16,102 nucleotides of DNA. Origin: M3007 sp964392655 (GTDB lineage Bacteria > Bacteroidota > Bacteroidia > Chitinophagales > Saprospiraceae). The notes below the pieces were generated by a model. That model made no database searches and was not told the DNA's origin. It worked only from the letters and a program-made list of their open reading frames with translations. The position numbers were made by a program, and so were the translations under genes. The stretch lies in contig CAYMQY010000089.1 of assembly GCA_964392655.1 (NCBI GenBank), forward strand, positions 1-16,102. The letters run 5' to 3'. Positions 5,629 to 13,380 of this stretch are shown one piece after another; position 1 is the stretch's first letter, and the number at the start of each line of letters is the position of its first letter.

Positions 5629-8600
5629 TTATTTCCCGGCCAGCCATTCGATGTCGATGACCGCCCGATTGAACGCGTCGAGCGCGTCCAGGTAGCCGAG
5701 CCGGATGTCGTTGGCGCGGCCGAGCGCCTGGGCATATTCGAGGTAGCCAACGTCGCCGGCACGAAATGCCTTTTGGGCGTTGCTCAGCAACAGGTCGGCG
5801 GTAAGCAGCGCGGTTTTTTCGTAGTAGTCCAACGAAACGTGCTGTTTTTCGTATTCCTGGAGGGCTTGCCGGTACTGCCCTTCGAGTTGGATCGTCCGCG
5901 CTTCCAGGTTGGTCTGCGCGATTTGCTCCGCGATCCTTGCAGCCGCGACGCGATTCTTTTGCGCCTTGCGAAAAATGGGAACGGCGATGCCGACCTGCAC
6001 GACGTGAAAGCGATCGCCCGAGGTGTAGCGAGGGTCGGCGCCCGGTTCGACAGAATTAAGCGACTGGTTGAGGTAGCCGATGCTGAAATCCGGCGCCAAC
6101 CGCGCTTTTTCCGCACCGGTTGAAGCCTGGCTAAGCGCAACTTGCTGGCGAAACCAGGCCAGGGCGGGATTGTCGGACGCGCCGCCCGCGAAATCCGGCA
6201 AAGTCCTTTTGCCTAAGCGGGCATCGGGTGGGATGCCCACCGGTTGGGCGGCGTTGAGCAGCGTTTGCAACAGCACCTGAGCGATTTGAATGTCGGCGGT
6301 AACCTGGGCCAATTGGTTGCGGATTTCTCCCAGTTGCGCTTCGGCAGTTGCTCTTTCCAGGCTGTTCGTTTCCCCGGTGCGCACACGGGCGTCCGCCGCT
6401 TTGACAAATCCTGTCAAAAGCGTATCCTGGCGTTGCAAAAGCCGCCGTTTTTCAAATAAATAAACCAGTTCATACCAGACCGAGCGCACCTCATAGGTCA
6501 GGTCGTTGGTCGTGACGGTCAGCGCGAGTTCGGTAGCGCGGATATTGGTGTTGGCAAGCGCCAAACCGGCTTTCCGGTTACGAGGATTGGGAATTTCCTG
6601 CACGACGCCGAAGCCCTGGTCGAATTGCCTGGAATTGTACTGCCCCAGTTGCGCGCTGAAATTCGTTTTCGGCATGTCGTATGCCGCGCCGCGCAACTTT
6701 TGTTGAAGTTGAACCTGGTAGTTACCGGTTTTAATTTGCAGGTTGTTGGATTTGGCTTGGGCAATGGCTTCATCCAAGGTCAGCGTCGTTTGAGTCGTTC
6801 CTGTTTTTGGGAAAAGCGCCAGGGCAAGAATGGCCAGCGACGCCACAACCGGCTTCATTCCCTTACCGAACCATTTTTCGAAATAAACATACAGACACGG
6901 CAGTACGAGCAGCGTGAGCAGCGTGGCCGAAATTAGCCCTCCGATGACCACGGTCGCCAGCGGGCGCTGCACTTCCGCGCCGTCGCCAGCGGACAAAGCC
7001 ATCGGCAAAAAGCCCAGCGAAGCCACCGCTGCCGTCATGATAACCGGACGAAGCCGAACGCGGGTGCCTTGCCGCACCCTTTCGAACACGTCGGTCACGC
7101 CTTCCGACTTCAGTTGGTTAAAATAGCCGATCAGGACAATGCCGTTCAACACCGCCACGCCGAAAAGCGCGATAAAACCCACGCCTGCCGAAATCGAAAA
7201 CGGCATATCCCGCACCGCCAGTGCCGCCACGCCGCCGATGGCCGACAGCGGCACGGCGGTGAAAATTAAAAAGGCTTGACTGACGGACCGGAACGTGAAA
7301 AACAGCAAGGCAAAAATCAGGGCCAACGCCACCGGAACGGCCACGGAAAGCCGCTCCTTCGCCTCGCGCAGGTTTTGAAACTGGCCACCGAAAGTGTAGT
7401 AATAACCGCTCGGCAATCGAAAGTTTTTCTGCAAAATGCCTTCGATTTCTTCTACCACGCTTTCCACGTCGCGCCCGCGCACGTTGAACCCCACAAATAT
7501 GCGCCGCTGCCCGCTCTCGCGGCTCACCTGTGCGGGGGCTTCCTTGTATTCGATAGCGGCGACCTGGCCGAGCGGTACTTTCTGACCGTCGGGCGTGGGG
7601 ATGTACAGGTTTTCGAGGTTGCTCAGGTCGGTGCGCAGGCCGCGTTCGAGCCGAACCACCAGGTCGAATCGTTTTTCCCCTTCGTACACCACTCCTGCCG
7701 TGCTGCCCGCATAAGCCGTTTTGACAATCATATTGATGTCGGCCACGTTCAGCCCGAATTGCGCCAGCCGGTCCCGGTCGTAGGTGACCTGCACCTGCGG
7801 CAAGCCGCGCACTTTTTCCAGCGTCGGCTCGGTCACGCCCTCTACCGGAGCGATGAGCCGGGCTACTTCGGCGGCCTGGTCGGCCAGCACGTCGAGGTCG
7901 TCGCCGAAGATTTTGATGGCCACATCCTGCCGGATACCCGTCATCAGTTCGTTGAAACGCATTTGCATCGGCTGCGTCAGTTCGATATTTACGCCCGGAA
8001 GCACTGAAAGCGCCTCCTCCATCGCTTCCTGCATTTCTTCCCTGTCGCATACTTCTTCCCGCCAGGTCTCTTTCGGCTTCATGGCCACCATGATGTCCGC
8101 GCGTTCCACGGGCATCGGATCAGTAGGAATTTCGGCCGAGCCGATGCGGCTCACCACCTGCTTCACTTCCGGGAAGTTTTTTATCAAAATTTCTTCAGCT
8201 TTGGTGGTGCTCTCTACCATTTGTGTCAGCGATGTGCCTTGCATCATACTGAACTCCACCGTCATGTCGCCTTCTTCCAGCGTGGGGATAAACTCCCCCC
8301 CCATGCGCGAAAATCCCCACAACGCCAGCGCGAACAAGAGCGCGGAAATACCCACGGTCAATTTTTTCCAATGCAAAACACGTTCCAGGGCCGGTCCGTA
8401 AAGCTTTTGGAAAAATGCCATGATACGATCCGACACGTTGGCTTTATGCGTCGTTTCCTTACCCAAAAACAAGGCGGCAGCCATCGGTACCCACGTCAGC
8501 GAAAGGATGAAAGCGCCCAATATGGCAAAACCGACCGTTTGGGCCATCGGTTGGAACATTTTGCCTTCGATGCCGACCAGCGAAAGAATCGGGAGATAAA

Positions 8601-9981
8601 CGATGAGGATAATAATTTCCCCGAACGCCGCGCTGTTTCTGATTTTGGACGCGGCCGTATAAACCTCTTTGTCCATTTGCCGCTGGGTCAGCCGAGCGAC
8701 TCCGGGGAACAAATGGCTGCCCGTGATGCGATGTACGATGGACTCCACGATGATAACCGTGCCGTCCACCAGCAAACCGAAGTCAATGGCGCCGAGCGAC
8801 ATCAGGTTGCCCGATACGCCGAAAAGGTTCATCATGCTGAATGCAAACAGCATGGCCAACGGAATCACCGATGCTGCCACCAGGCCCGCGCGAAGGTTGC
8901 CGAGCAACAACACCAAAATGAATACCACGATAAGCCCGCCTTCCAGGAGGTTTTTTTCCACCGTGCCGATGGTGCGCCCGACTAATTCCGTGCGGTCGAT
9001 AAAAGGCTCGATCACCACGCCTTCGGGCAAGGCTTGCTGAATGACGGCGATCCGTTCTTTCACCCGGCGACTTACCTCCACGAAGTTGTCCCCTTTGAGC
9101 ATGAGCGTGATGCCGGCCACCACTTCCCCTTCGCCGTTGCGGGTGACGGCGCCGAGCCGGTTAACGCTGCCGAATTGCACCGTGCCCACGTCGCGTACCA
9201 GCACCGGAATGCCGTTGCGGGTTGTGACGACGATGCGCTCGATGTCTTGCAAGGTCTTCACCAGGCCGATGCCCCGGATGAAATAGAGATTGCTGCCTTT
9301 TTCGATGTACGAGCCGCCGGTATTCTCGTTGTTTCGTTCCAGGGCCTGGAATACGTCGGGCATGGTGAGATTCAGTGCGTTGAGTTTGTCGGGGTCCACG
9401 GCGAGTTCGTATTGCTTCACGAAACCGCCCCAGCCGCTCACCTCGGCTACGCCGGGCGTCCCGGCGAGTTGGCGCTTGACTACCCAATCCTGCAAGGTGC
9501 GCAGGTCGGTGGCCGTGTATTTATCCTCGAATCCCTTTTTCGGGTGGATGGTGTAGTGATAAATCTCGCCGAGGCCGGTAGTAATCGGGGCTAAAAAAGG
9601 CTCGGCCATCCCCTTGGGTATGGCATCCTGCGCTTCTTTCAAACCTTCCGAAACTTGCTGGCGCGCCCAGTATATATCCGCATCGTCTTTAAAAACAACG
9701 GTGATAACCGACAAACCCGAACGGGAAATGGAGCGCCGCTCCACTACTTTTGGAATATTGGCCAGGGCCAGTTCGATCGGGGCGGTAATAAATTGTTCTA
9801 CTTCCTGGGCGCCCAGCGTGGAGGCTTGGGTGATAACCTGTACCTGGTTGTTGGTGATGTCGGGCACGGCATCCAAGGGGAGACGGATGAATGAAATTGT
9901 GCCCCAAATTGCCAGCGCCAGTGTGAATAGCCCGATGATGAGTTTATTGTGGATGGAAAAATGAATGATCCTGTCTAACAT
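5629..9981 (-). CDS. czcA: HME-type RND metal pump (CzcA/CusA) fused to a TolC/CzcC-like outer-membrane factor
   Basis: 1450 residues from the ATG at 9981, chosen because MLDRIIHFSIHNKLIIG is the usual family start; an upstream in-frame ATG at 10032 adds 17 atypical residues. Residues 1 to about 1040 are a complete proton-driven RND pump. TM4 carries D400-FGLLV-D406-GTVIIV-E413, the DFG-x3-DG-x5-E signature of heavy-metal RND proteins, and the last RND helices end at LPCLYVYFEKWF. From Met1042 there is an extra hydrophobic stretch (MKPVVASLAILALALF), then about 385 residues of outer-membrane efflux domain with long helices and TolC-like motifs (LTLDEAIAQAKSNN, VRTGETNSLERATAEAQLGEIRNQLAQ). 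No separate czcC is present in the window, so the fusion probably replaces it. Fused CzcA-CzcC proteins are known in Bacteroidota. The extra helix would place the outer-membrane domain in the periplasm. Confidence 0.95.
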   Translation of the reverse strand: MLDRIIHFSIHNKLIIGLFTLALAIWGTISFIRLPLDAVPDITNNQVQVITQASTLGAQEVEQFITAPIELALANIPKVVERRSISRSGLSVITVVFKDDADIYWARQQVSEGLKEAQDAIPKGMAEPFLAPITTGLGEIYHYTIHPKKGFEDKYTATDLRTLQDWVVKRQLAGTPGVAEVSGWGGFVKQYELAVDPDKLNALNLTMPDVFQALERNNENTGGSYIEKGSNLYFIRGIGLVKTLQDIERIVVTTRNGIPVLVRDVGTVQFGSVNRLGAVTRNGEGEVVAGITLMLKGDNFVEVSRRVKERIAVIQQALPEGVVIEPFIDRTELVGRTIGTVEKNLLEGGLIVVFILVLLLGNLRAGLVAASVIPLAMLFAFSMMNLFGVSGNLMSLGAIDFGLLVDGTVIIVESIVHRITGSHLFPGVARLTQRQMDKEVYTAASKIRNSAAFGEIIILIVYLPILSLVGIEGKMFQPMAQTVGFAILGAFILSLTWVPMAAALFLGKETTHKANVSDRIMAFFQKLYGPALERVLHWKKLTVGISALLFALALWGFSRMGGEFIPTLEEGDMTVEFSMMQGTSLTQMVESTTKAEEILIKNFPEVKQVVSRIGSAEIPTDPMPVERADIMVAMKPKETWREEVCDREEMQEAMEEALSVLPGVNIELTQPMQMRFNELMTGIRQDVAIKIFGDDLDVLADQAAEVARLIAPVEGVTEPTLEKVRGLPQVQVTYDRDRLAQFGLNVADINMIVKTAYAGSTAGVVYEGEKRFDLVVRLERGLRTDLSNLENLYIPTPDGQKVPLGQVAAIEYKEAPAQVSRESGQRRIFVGFNVRGRDVESVVEEIEGILQKNFRLPSGYYYTFGGQFQNLREAKERLSVAVPVALALIFALLFFTFRSVSQAFLIFTAVPLSAIGGVAALAVRDMPFSISAGVGFIALFGVAVLNGIVLIGYFNQLKSEGVTDVFERVRQGTRVRLRPVIMTAAVASLGFLPMALSAGDGAEVQRPLATVVIGGLISATLLTLLVLPCLYVYFEKWFGKGMKPVVASLAILALALFPKTGTTQTTLTLDEAIAQAKSNNLQIKTGNYQVQLQQKLRGAAYDMPKTNFSAQLGQYNSRQFDQGFGVVQEIPNPRNRKAGLALANTNIRATELALTVTTNDLTYEVRSVWYELVYLFEKRRLLQRQDTLLTGFVKAADARVRTGETNSLERATAEAQLGEIRNQLAQVTADIQIAQVLLQTLLNAAQPVGIPPDARLGKRTLPDFAGGASDNPALAWFRQQVALSQASTGAEKARLAPDFSIGYLNQSLNSVEPGADPRYTSGDRFHVVQVGIAVPIFRKAQKNRVAAARIAEQIAQTNLEARTIQLEGQYRQALQEYEKQHVSLDYYEKTALLTADLLLSNAQKAFRAGDVGYLEYAQALGRANDIRLGYLDALDAFNRAVIDIEWLAGK

Positions 9982-10078
9982 GGACACGGTTGGGTTGATG
10001 GATGGAAAAATGCCGACGCCCACACCCGGCATCGTGCCGAATGAGGAAAGTCTGGACAGACCGGTCAGCGTGAAAAAC

Positions 10079-10429
10079 TTAACCCAACTTGTTTATCGGA
10101 GGACGGAACAGCACCGCGAGATGAGCAGCGGAAAGGGGAACTTGGTAAAAGAAACCGGATTGAACTTTTTCAACCAAAGGCCCGGCTACAAGCGGTTCTA
10201 AAAAAGGAGCTTTGACCGAAGTGGTCACGCACCCACAGCAAGCGCAGGAGCAAAGCGGCGAACAAAGGTCATTGCAGTCGTGATGATGCCCGCAGGCTTG
10301 CGAATCGGTTGTTTTGAAAACGGACTGTCGGCTGGTTTGCTGCAAATGCCCGTCTTGCTCCACGTCTACACATGGCAGACATCCAAGCAAGAACATATAA
10401 AAGGCAAAAATGCGGGCAAACCAGAACAT
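10079..10429 (-). CDS. DUF6660-like Cys/His-rich exported protein
   Basis: 116 residues from the ATG at 10429. I prefer this to the reading from 10474 because MFWFARIFAFYMFLLGCLPC then forms an N-terminal signal or anchor segment. A dense metal-ligand cluster follows at about residues 46-67: CGHHHDCNDLC, then CSPLCSCACCGC. The layout (short hydrophobic start ending CLPC, a His/Asp stretch, CSPxCSCxCC) resembles the Bacteroidota DUF6660 family, which I recall beside metal efflux genes; no biochemical function is known to me. The gene sits 97 bp upstream of the RND pump and likely starts the efflux operon. A periplasmic metal-binding or sensing role is inference. Confidence 0.72.
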   Translation of the reverse strand: MFWFARIFAFYMFLLGCLPCVDVEQDGHLQQTSRQSVFKTTDSQACGHHHDCNDLCSPLCSCACCGCVTTSVKAPFLEPLVAGPLVEKVQSGFFYQVPLSAAHLAVLFRPPINKLG

Positions 10430-10527
10430 GGGACAAATGTAGTAAAAGTCTGTCAGAACGATTTTCGGGCTCAAAAATTGTATAAATAATTAGGATGAGG
10501 ATGTCACCAAGAAACATCGACCATGCG

Positions 10528-11295
10528 TTATATCTCGCACAAATAATAAATCCAGCTATCTTTGCCGGCTCCGTTTAGTCTGGCTTTCTCCACTTCGCCA
10601 CCCGTTTTTAATGAAAACAACCGAATGTTTTTGAAGCCCATACGCTCCAATTGCTCGACTTGGGCGGTCGGCTTGATATAGTACGTATTCAATTTAAAGT
10701 GATGCGCTCCATCGTTAATAATGGCGAAGTCTTTATCCCGGTATTTCCCCGGAAAGCCGTTTTCATAAATCAACCTAAAATACCGGTAGCATTGATAGGC
10801 AGAATACCTTAAGCCGTTATGGATTTTTATAGTATATAGATTTTCAACGTATTGCAGATTGTGCGTTGAAAAAACAAAAAGCCCGCCATTCTTCCCGATT
10901 CTTTTTATCTCCTTCAGCGCATCAACCCGATCCTCATGCGATATATAGTCTATACCGTTAAAGCTGAATAATATAAAATCGAAATAGTTCGATTCGAACT
11001 CCCGCATCATTCGCGCATCGCTCAACCTCACCTGAATCTTTGGTTCCGTTTCAGGAAACATCTTCTGGTACGTTTTTATCATGCCGAATGAATAGTCCGT
11101 ACCGACGTATTCCTTTACAAGCGGCGCGAAATGCAAGGTCGTTCGGCCTAATCCGATACCCAGGTCCAACATTCGCCAATCCTTCAATTTATCCTTTACA
11201 ATACCCAATATGGTTTCTTCCGGTTTTTGCAGCTTATCTTCGTTAACATAAGCGTTTACTAAATGTATGGAGTTCCATGAATCCTTGTTCGACAT
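10528..11295 (-). CDS. Class I SAM-dependent methyltransferase
   Basis: 255 residues, Rossmann-type methyltransferase. The SAM-binding motif I is LDLGIGLGRTT (D44 to T52); the acidic residue after the second strand is Asp67 (YVGTDYS); the motif IV region is FDFILFSFNGIDYI; and GGLFVFSTHN follows. The substrate is unknown. The C-terminal third, rich in Tyr and Lys (IHNGLRYSAYQCYRYFRLIYENGF), is not a pattern I can assign. The stretch is visibly more AT-rich than the efflux genes, which hints at a different origin. It is separated from the preceding sigma-factor operon by a strong terminator and carries its own copy of the putative ECF promoter (11315-11353), with the ATG about 20 nt after the presumed -10 block. 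Confidence 0.88.
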   Translation of the reverse strand: MSNKDSWNSIHLVNAYVNEDKLQKPEETILGIVKDKLKDWRMLDLGIGLGRTTLHFAPLVKEYVGTDYSFGMIKTYQKMFPETEPKIQVRLSDARMMREFESNYFDFILFSFNGIDYISHEDRVDALKEIKRIGKNGGLFVFSTHNLQYVENLYTIKIHNGLRYSAYQCYRYFRLIYENGFPGKYRDKDFAIINDGAHHFKLNTYYIKPTAQVEQLERMGFKNIRLFSLKTGGEVEKARLNGAGKDSWIYYLCEI

Positions 11296-11314
11296 AAGTA
11301 GATTTTGTTTCTAC

Positions 11315-11353
11315 ATATTCAAGACACGACTCCTAAAGGTTGCCTATCGGAGT
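11315..11353 (-). promoter_or_regulatory. Putative ECF-type promoter upstream of the methyltransferase
   Basis: Read on the minus strand: ACTC, 4 nt, AGGCAACCTT, 14 nt, TGAATAT. All three blocks and both spacings are identical to the site just upstream of the ECF sigma gene (13382-13420), while the bases between differ (25 of 39 positions match). GGCAACC resembles an ECF -35 element, and TGAATAT sits 16 nt after AACC, where a -10 is expected. The methyltransferase ATG follows at 11295. Confidence 0.6.
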
Positions 11354-11380
11354 AAAATTTTCAAATTTGAGCAGGCGCCT

Positions 11381-11435
11381 TAAAAAAACTGCGCCTCCCA
11401 CCGACCCCATTATTGGGCCGATGGAAGGCGCAGTT
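11381..11435 (-). terminator. Rho-independent terminator after the sigma/beta-barrel operon
   Basis: Perfect 9-bp outer arms (AACTGCGCC at 11387-11395 and GGCGCAGTT at 11427-11435) extend inward with a few mismatches to a small loop around 11408-11414. On the minus strand the stem is followed by seven T residues. It lies about 50 nt past the stop of the beta-barrel gene. This is the clearest terminator in the window and isolates the methyltransferase from sigma-operon read-through. Confidence 0.85.
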
Positions 11436-11483
11436 ACCGGCTCCAAGGAATCCGGTCCATTGGCATTTACGAATGAAGATTTG

Positions 11484-12830
11484 TTAAAACGCCCAGTTGA
11501 CCCCTACCCGAAGCCCCATCGGGTTCAAGGTATCTTTGTTTTTTTTCTGCCATTGATGCAGATAAAAACCTTCCACGGTGAGATCGAACCTTCGTGAAAG
11601 CGGCACTTCCAGCCCGACTCCAAAGCGAATGGTGTTCCGCAGGCGTGTAGTTTTATCGACGGTAAGAATATTCGGTTGGATTGTACCGCTTGGTTCATGT
11701 TGTACTTCGTATTCGACCGTGTAAGGTAATATGGTCTGAGTGCCCCAATTCAACCCGATGTACGGGCGGGTCTTGCCCCATTCGGAGAAGGTGCAACGCA
11801 ATCCAAGTCCAAATTGCCGCATCGGTTGCCGTTTCACGTCCAGGTGTGCATAGTGATGCTCCGATGAAGGTAGCCCAGGAAGCTCGGGCGAGCCCAAAAT
11901 GGCCGAAGGCTTGCTGGACTCATAATGCAATTGTCCGTAGGTGTACTCCAGGATTAAGGACCAATGGCGTGAAAAGCCGATAGCTCCTTGTGCACCGACT
12001 TCAAACCCGACCTGGTGCTTTAAAGCCGTGCTTAAAGGATGCAACCATCCTCCCATTACCCCTACCTTCACATACTTTGGTTTTAGCGCATTGAGCAATA
12101 AGGAGCCGAACGGGCGGGTGGGTTTGTACGGTTTTAGTTCAGGAATGAGAGCAACATCGGGATTGAATGGCGCCCGCTGAGCGGATGTTTTCAAAAATAC
12201 CAATTCAGGCATTTCAAGCATCCGTAACGGGCTAACTCTCGCAGTAGTGCCCTGTCCAAGGCCTGAAAGTTCGGGTTGTCGAGCGGTTGCATAGGTAAGA
12301 CCTGAGTCCTTCTGATCCGGGCCAATCTTCACATATTTTAGTTGCGCTGGATAGTCGTTGCTTACAGACCCGGTCAATGTTTTGTTCGCATCAGAGCCAT
12401 TTTCCCGGTTAATGGACGGATTATTATTGGCTACAACTTCACTCCGTTGTACCGGCAAAGGCGCTTCAAACTGCAACCGATTTGGCATTTGAATATAAAC
12501 CGTCCGCCATACGGTATCCGTGCGAACGGTCGGCGAGACCGCTCTTAATGAAGAGACCGAGGTTTGGAGGCCAGCAAGTTGCACTTCGACTCGTCGCATA
12601 GCCGTTCGATTTTCGAGGCTTTCGTTCCACCACAAAGCATTGCTCGACAGCAGGGCGAGTAGCAATAACAGCAGAGGCAACCATGCCCGCCGGCGATCCT
12701 GTGGTTGTTGGGGCAACGCCTCGTTCAACCGGGCTGTCAGAGCAGTCCAATCATCCTCGCGGTGCCGCGCGGATGGCCTCAGAGCGGCCATTTTTTCTTT
12801 TAGCAGATCAAAAAAATTCTTCTCAGCCAT
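11484..12830 (-). CDS. Sigma-operon membrane protein: cytoplasmic N-terminus, one TM helix, C-terminal outer-membrane beta-barrel
   Basis: 448 residues. The N-terminal 45 residues are cytoplasmic-looking and resemble the short sigma-binding N-termini of Bacteroidota anti-sigma-like proteins (FFDLLKEKMAAL, then DDWTALTARL). A single strong TM helix spans about residues 48-67 (AWLPLLLLLLALLSSNALWW), followed by a short coiled-coil-like stretch (LENRTAMRRVEVQLAGLQTSVSSL) and a low-complexity periplasmic linker to about residue 240. The rest alternates like beta-barrel strands (VKVGVMGGWLHP, HWSLILEYTYGQLHYE, MRQFGLGLRCTF, TIRFGVGLEVPL) and ends in a terminal Phe (VGVNWAF), the usual outer-membrane barrel signature. 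The start overlaps the sigma gene by 8 nt. I infer an anti-sigma or sigma-partner protein reporting on the envelope; the porin-like half could instead be a soluble beta domain. Confidence 0.78.
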   Translation of the reverse strand: MAEKNFFDLLKEKMAALRPSARHREDDWTALTARLNEALPQQPQDRRRAWLPLLLLLLALLSSNALWWNESLENRTAMRRVEVQLAGLQTSVSSLRAVSPTVRTDTVWRTVYIQMPNRLQFEAPLPVQRSEVVANNNPSINRENGSDANKTLTGSVSNDYPAQLKYVKIGPDQKDSGLTYATARQPELSGLGQGTTARVSPLRMLEMPELVFLKTSAQRAPFNPDVALIPELKPYKPTRPFGSLLLNALKPKYVKVGVMGGWLHPLSTALKHQVGFEVGAQGAIGFSRHWSLILEYTYGQLHYESSKPSAILGSPELPGLPSSEHHYAHLDVKRQPMRQFGLGLRCTFSEWGKTRPYIGLNWGTQTILPYTVEYEVQHEPSGTIQPNILTVDKTTRLRNTIRFGVGLEVPLSRRFDLTVEGFYLHQWQKKNKDTLNPMGLRVGVNWAF

Positions 12831-13380
12831 ATTTTTTCGGTAGATAGTCGGTCAACATTTGTTTCAATTTTGCTTTAGCTCTGGATAGGTTCGACTTGGA
12901 AGCGCCGACCGATATGCCCAGCATTTCCGATATTTCAGCATGGGAAAACCCTTCTAATGCGAATAAATTGAGCGTCATCCGGTAAGCAGGCGGCAGCTTT
13001 TGTACCAATCGCAGCAAGTCTTCCACCGCCATTTTCGACAAAAAGTCATCCTCCATTGGAATGTCAAGTCCTTCGGTCAGGTCGTAAAGGACTAATTCGT
13101 TCTGTCGACTTTTATAACGATTTATGGCTGTGCGTACCACGATTGTACGGAGCCAGGTAGCGAAGGCGAAAGCTGGGTCGTAACGTCCTATACCGGTGAA
13201 AACCTTCAGGAAAGCATCGTTGACTACTTCGCGGGCTTCTTCTTCGTGGGCACAATAAGGCAAGGCCACCGACAAGGCGTAGCTATAAAACCGTTCGTAC
13301 AAGGCTCCCTGGCTGCGGCGGTCGTTATTTAAACAGCCGGTAAGGAGGTGTTTTAACCCATCGTTATTCACGTTCGACAA
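12823..13380 (-). CDS. ECF-type RNA polymerase sigma factor (sigma-70 family)
   Basis: 185 residues. Region 2 spans about residues 24-92 (LYERFYSYALSVALPYCAHEEEAREVVNDAFLKVF, then FATWLRTIVVRTAINRYKSRQ, the core-binding and -10 recognition part). Region 4 spans about residues 120-180 (LPPAYRMTLNLFALEGFSHAEISEMLGISVGASKSNLSRAKAKLKQ, the -35 helix-turn-helix). No extra C-terminal extension is present. There is no ATG near the start: the reading begins at TTG (13380), with GTG at 13371 as the alternative. The gene overlaps its membrane partner by 8 nt. A motif shared with the methyltransferase promoter lies directly upstream and suggests autoregulation. Confidence 0.93.
   Translation of the reverse strand: MSNVNNDGLKHLLTGCLNNDRRSQGALYERFYSYALSVALPYCAHEEEAREVVNDAFLKVFTGIGRYDPAFAFATWLRTIVVRTAINRYKSRQNELVLYDLTEGLDIPMEDDFLSKMAVEDLLRLVQKLPPAYRMTLNLFALEGFSHAEISEMLGISVGASKSNLSRAKAKLKQMLTDYLPKKYG

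Noticed and set aside
4825..6123. 432-codon plus-strand reading frame
   Set aside because: It is antisense to the adaptor and pump genes; the long open frame comes from their GC-rich codon usage.
7118..8050. 310-codon minus-strand reading frame within the pump gene
   Set aside because: It is Arg/Gly-rich, lies in a shifted frame of the RND pump, and is a typical shadow.
10434..10441. TACATTTG on the minus strand as a Bacteroidota -7 box (TAnnTTTG) before the DUF6660-like gene
   Set aside because: No TTTG or TTG element occurs 19-21 nt upstream, and transcription would begin at about the start codon.
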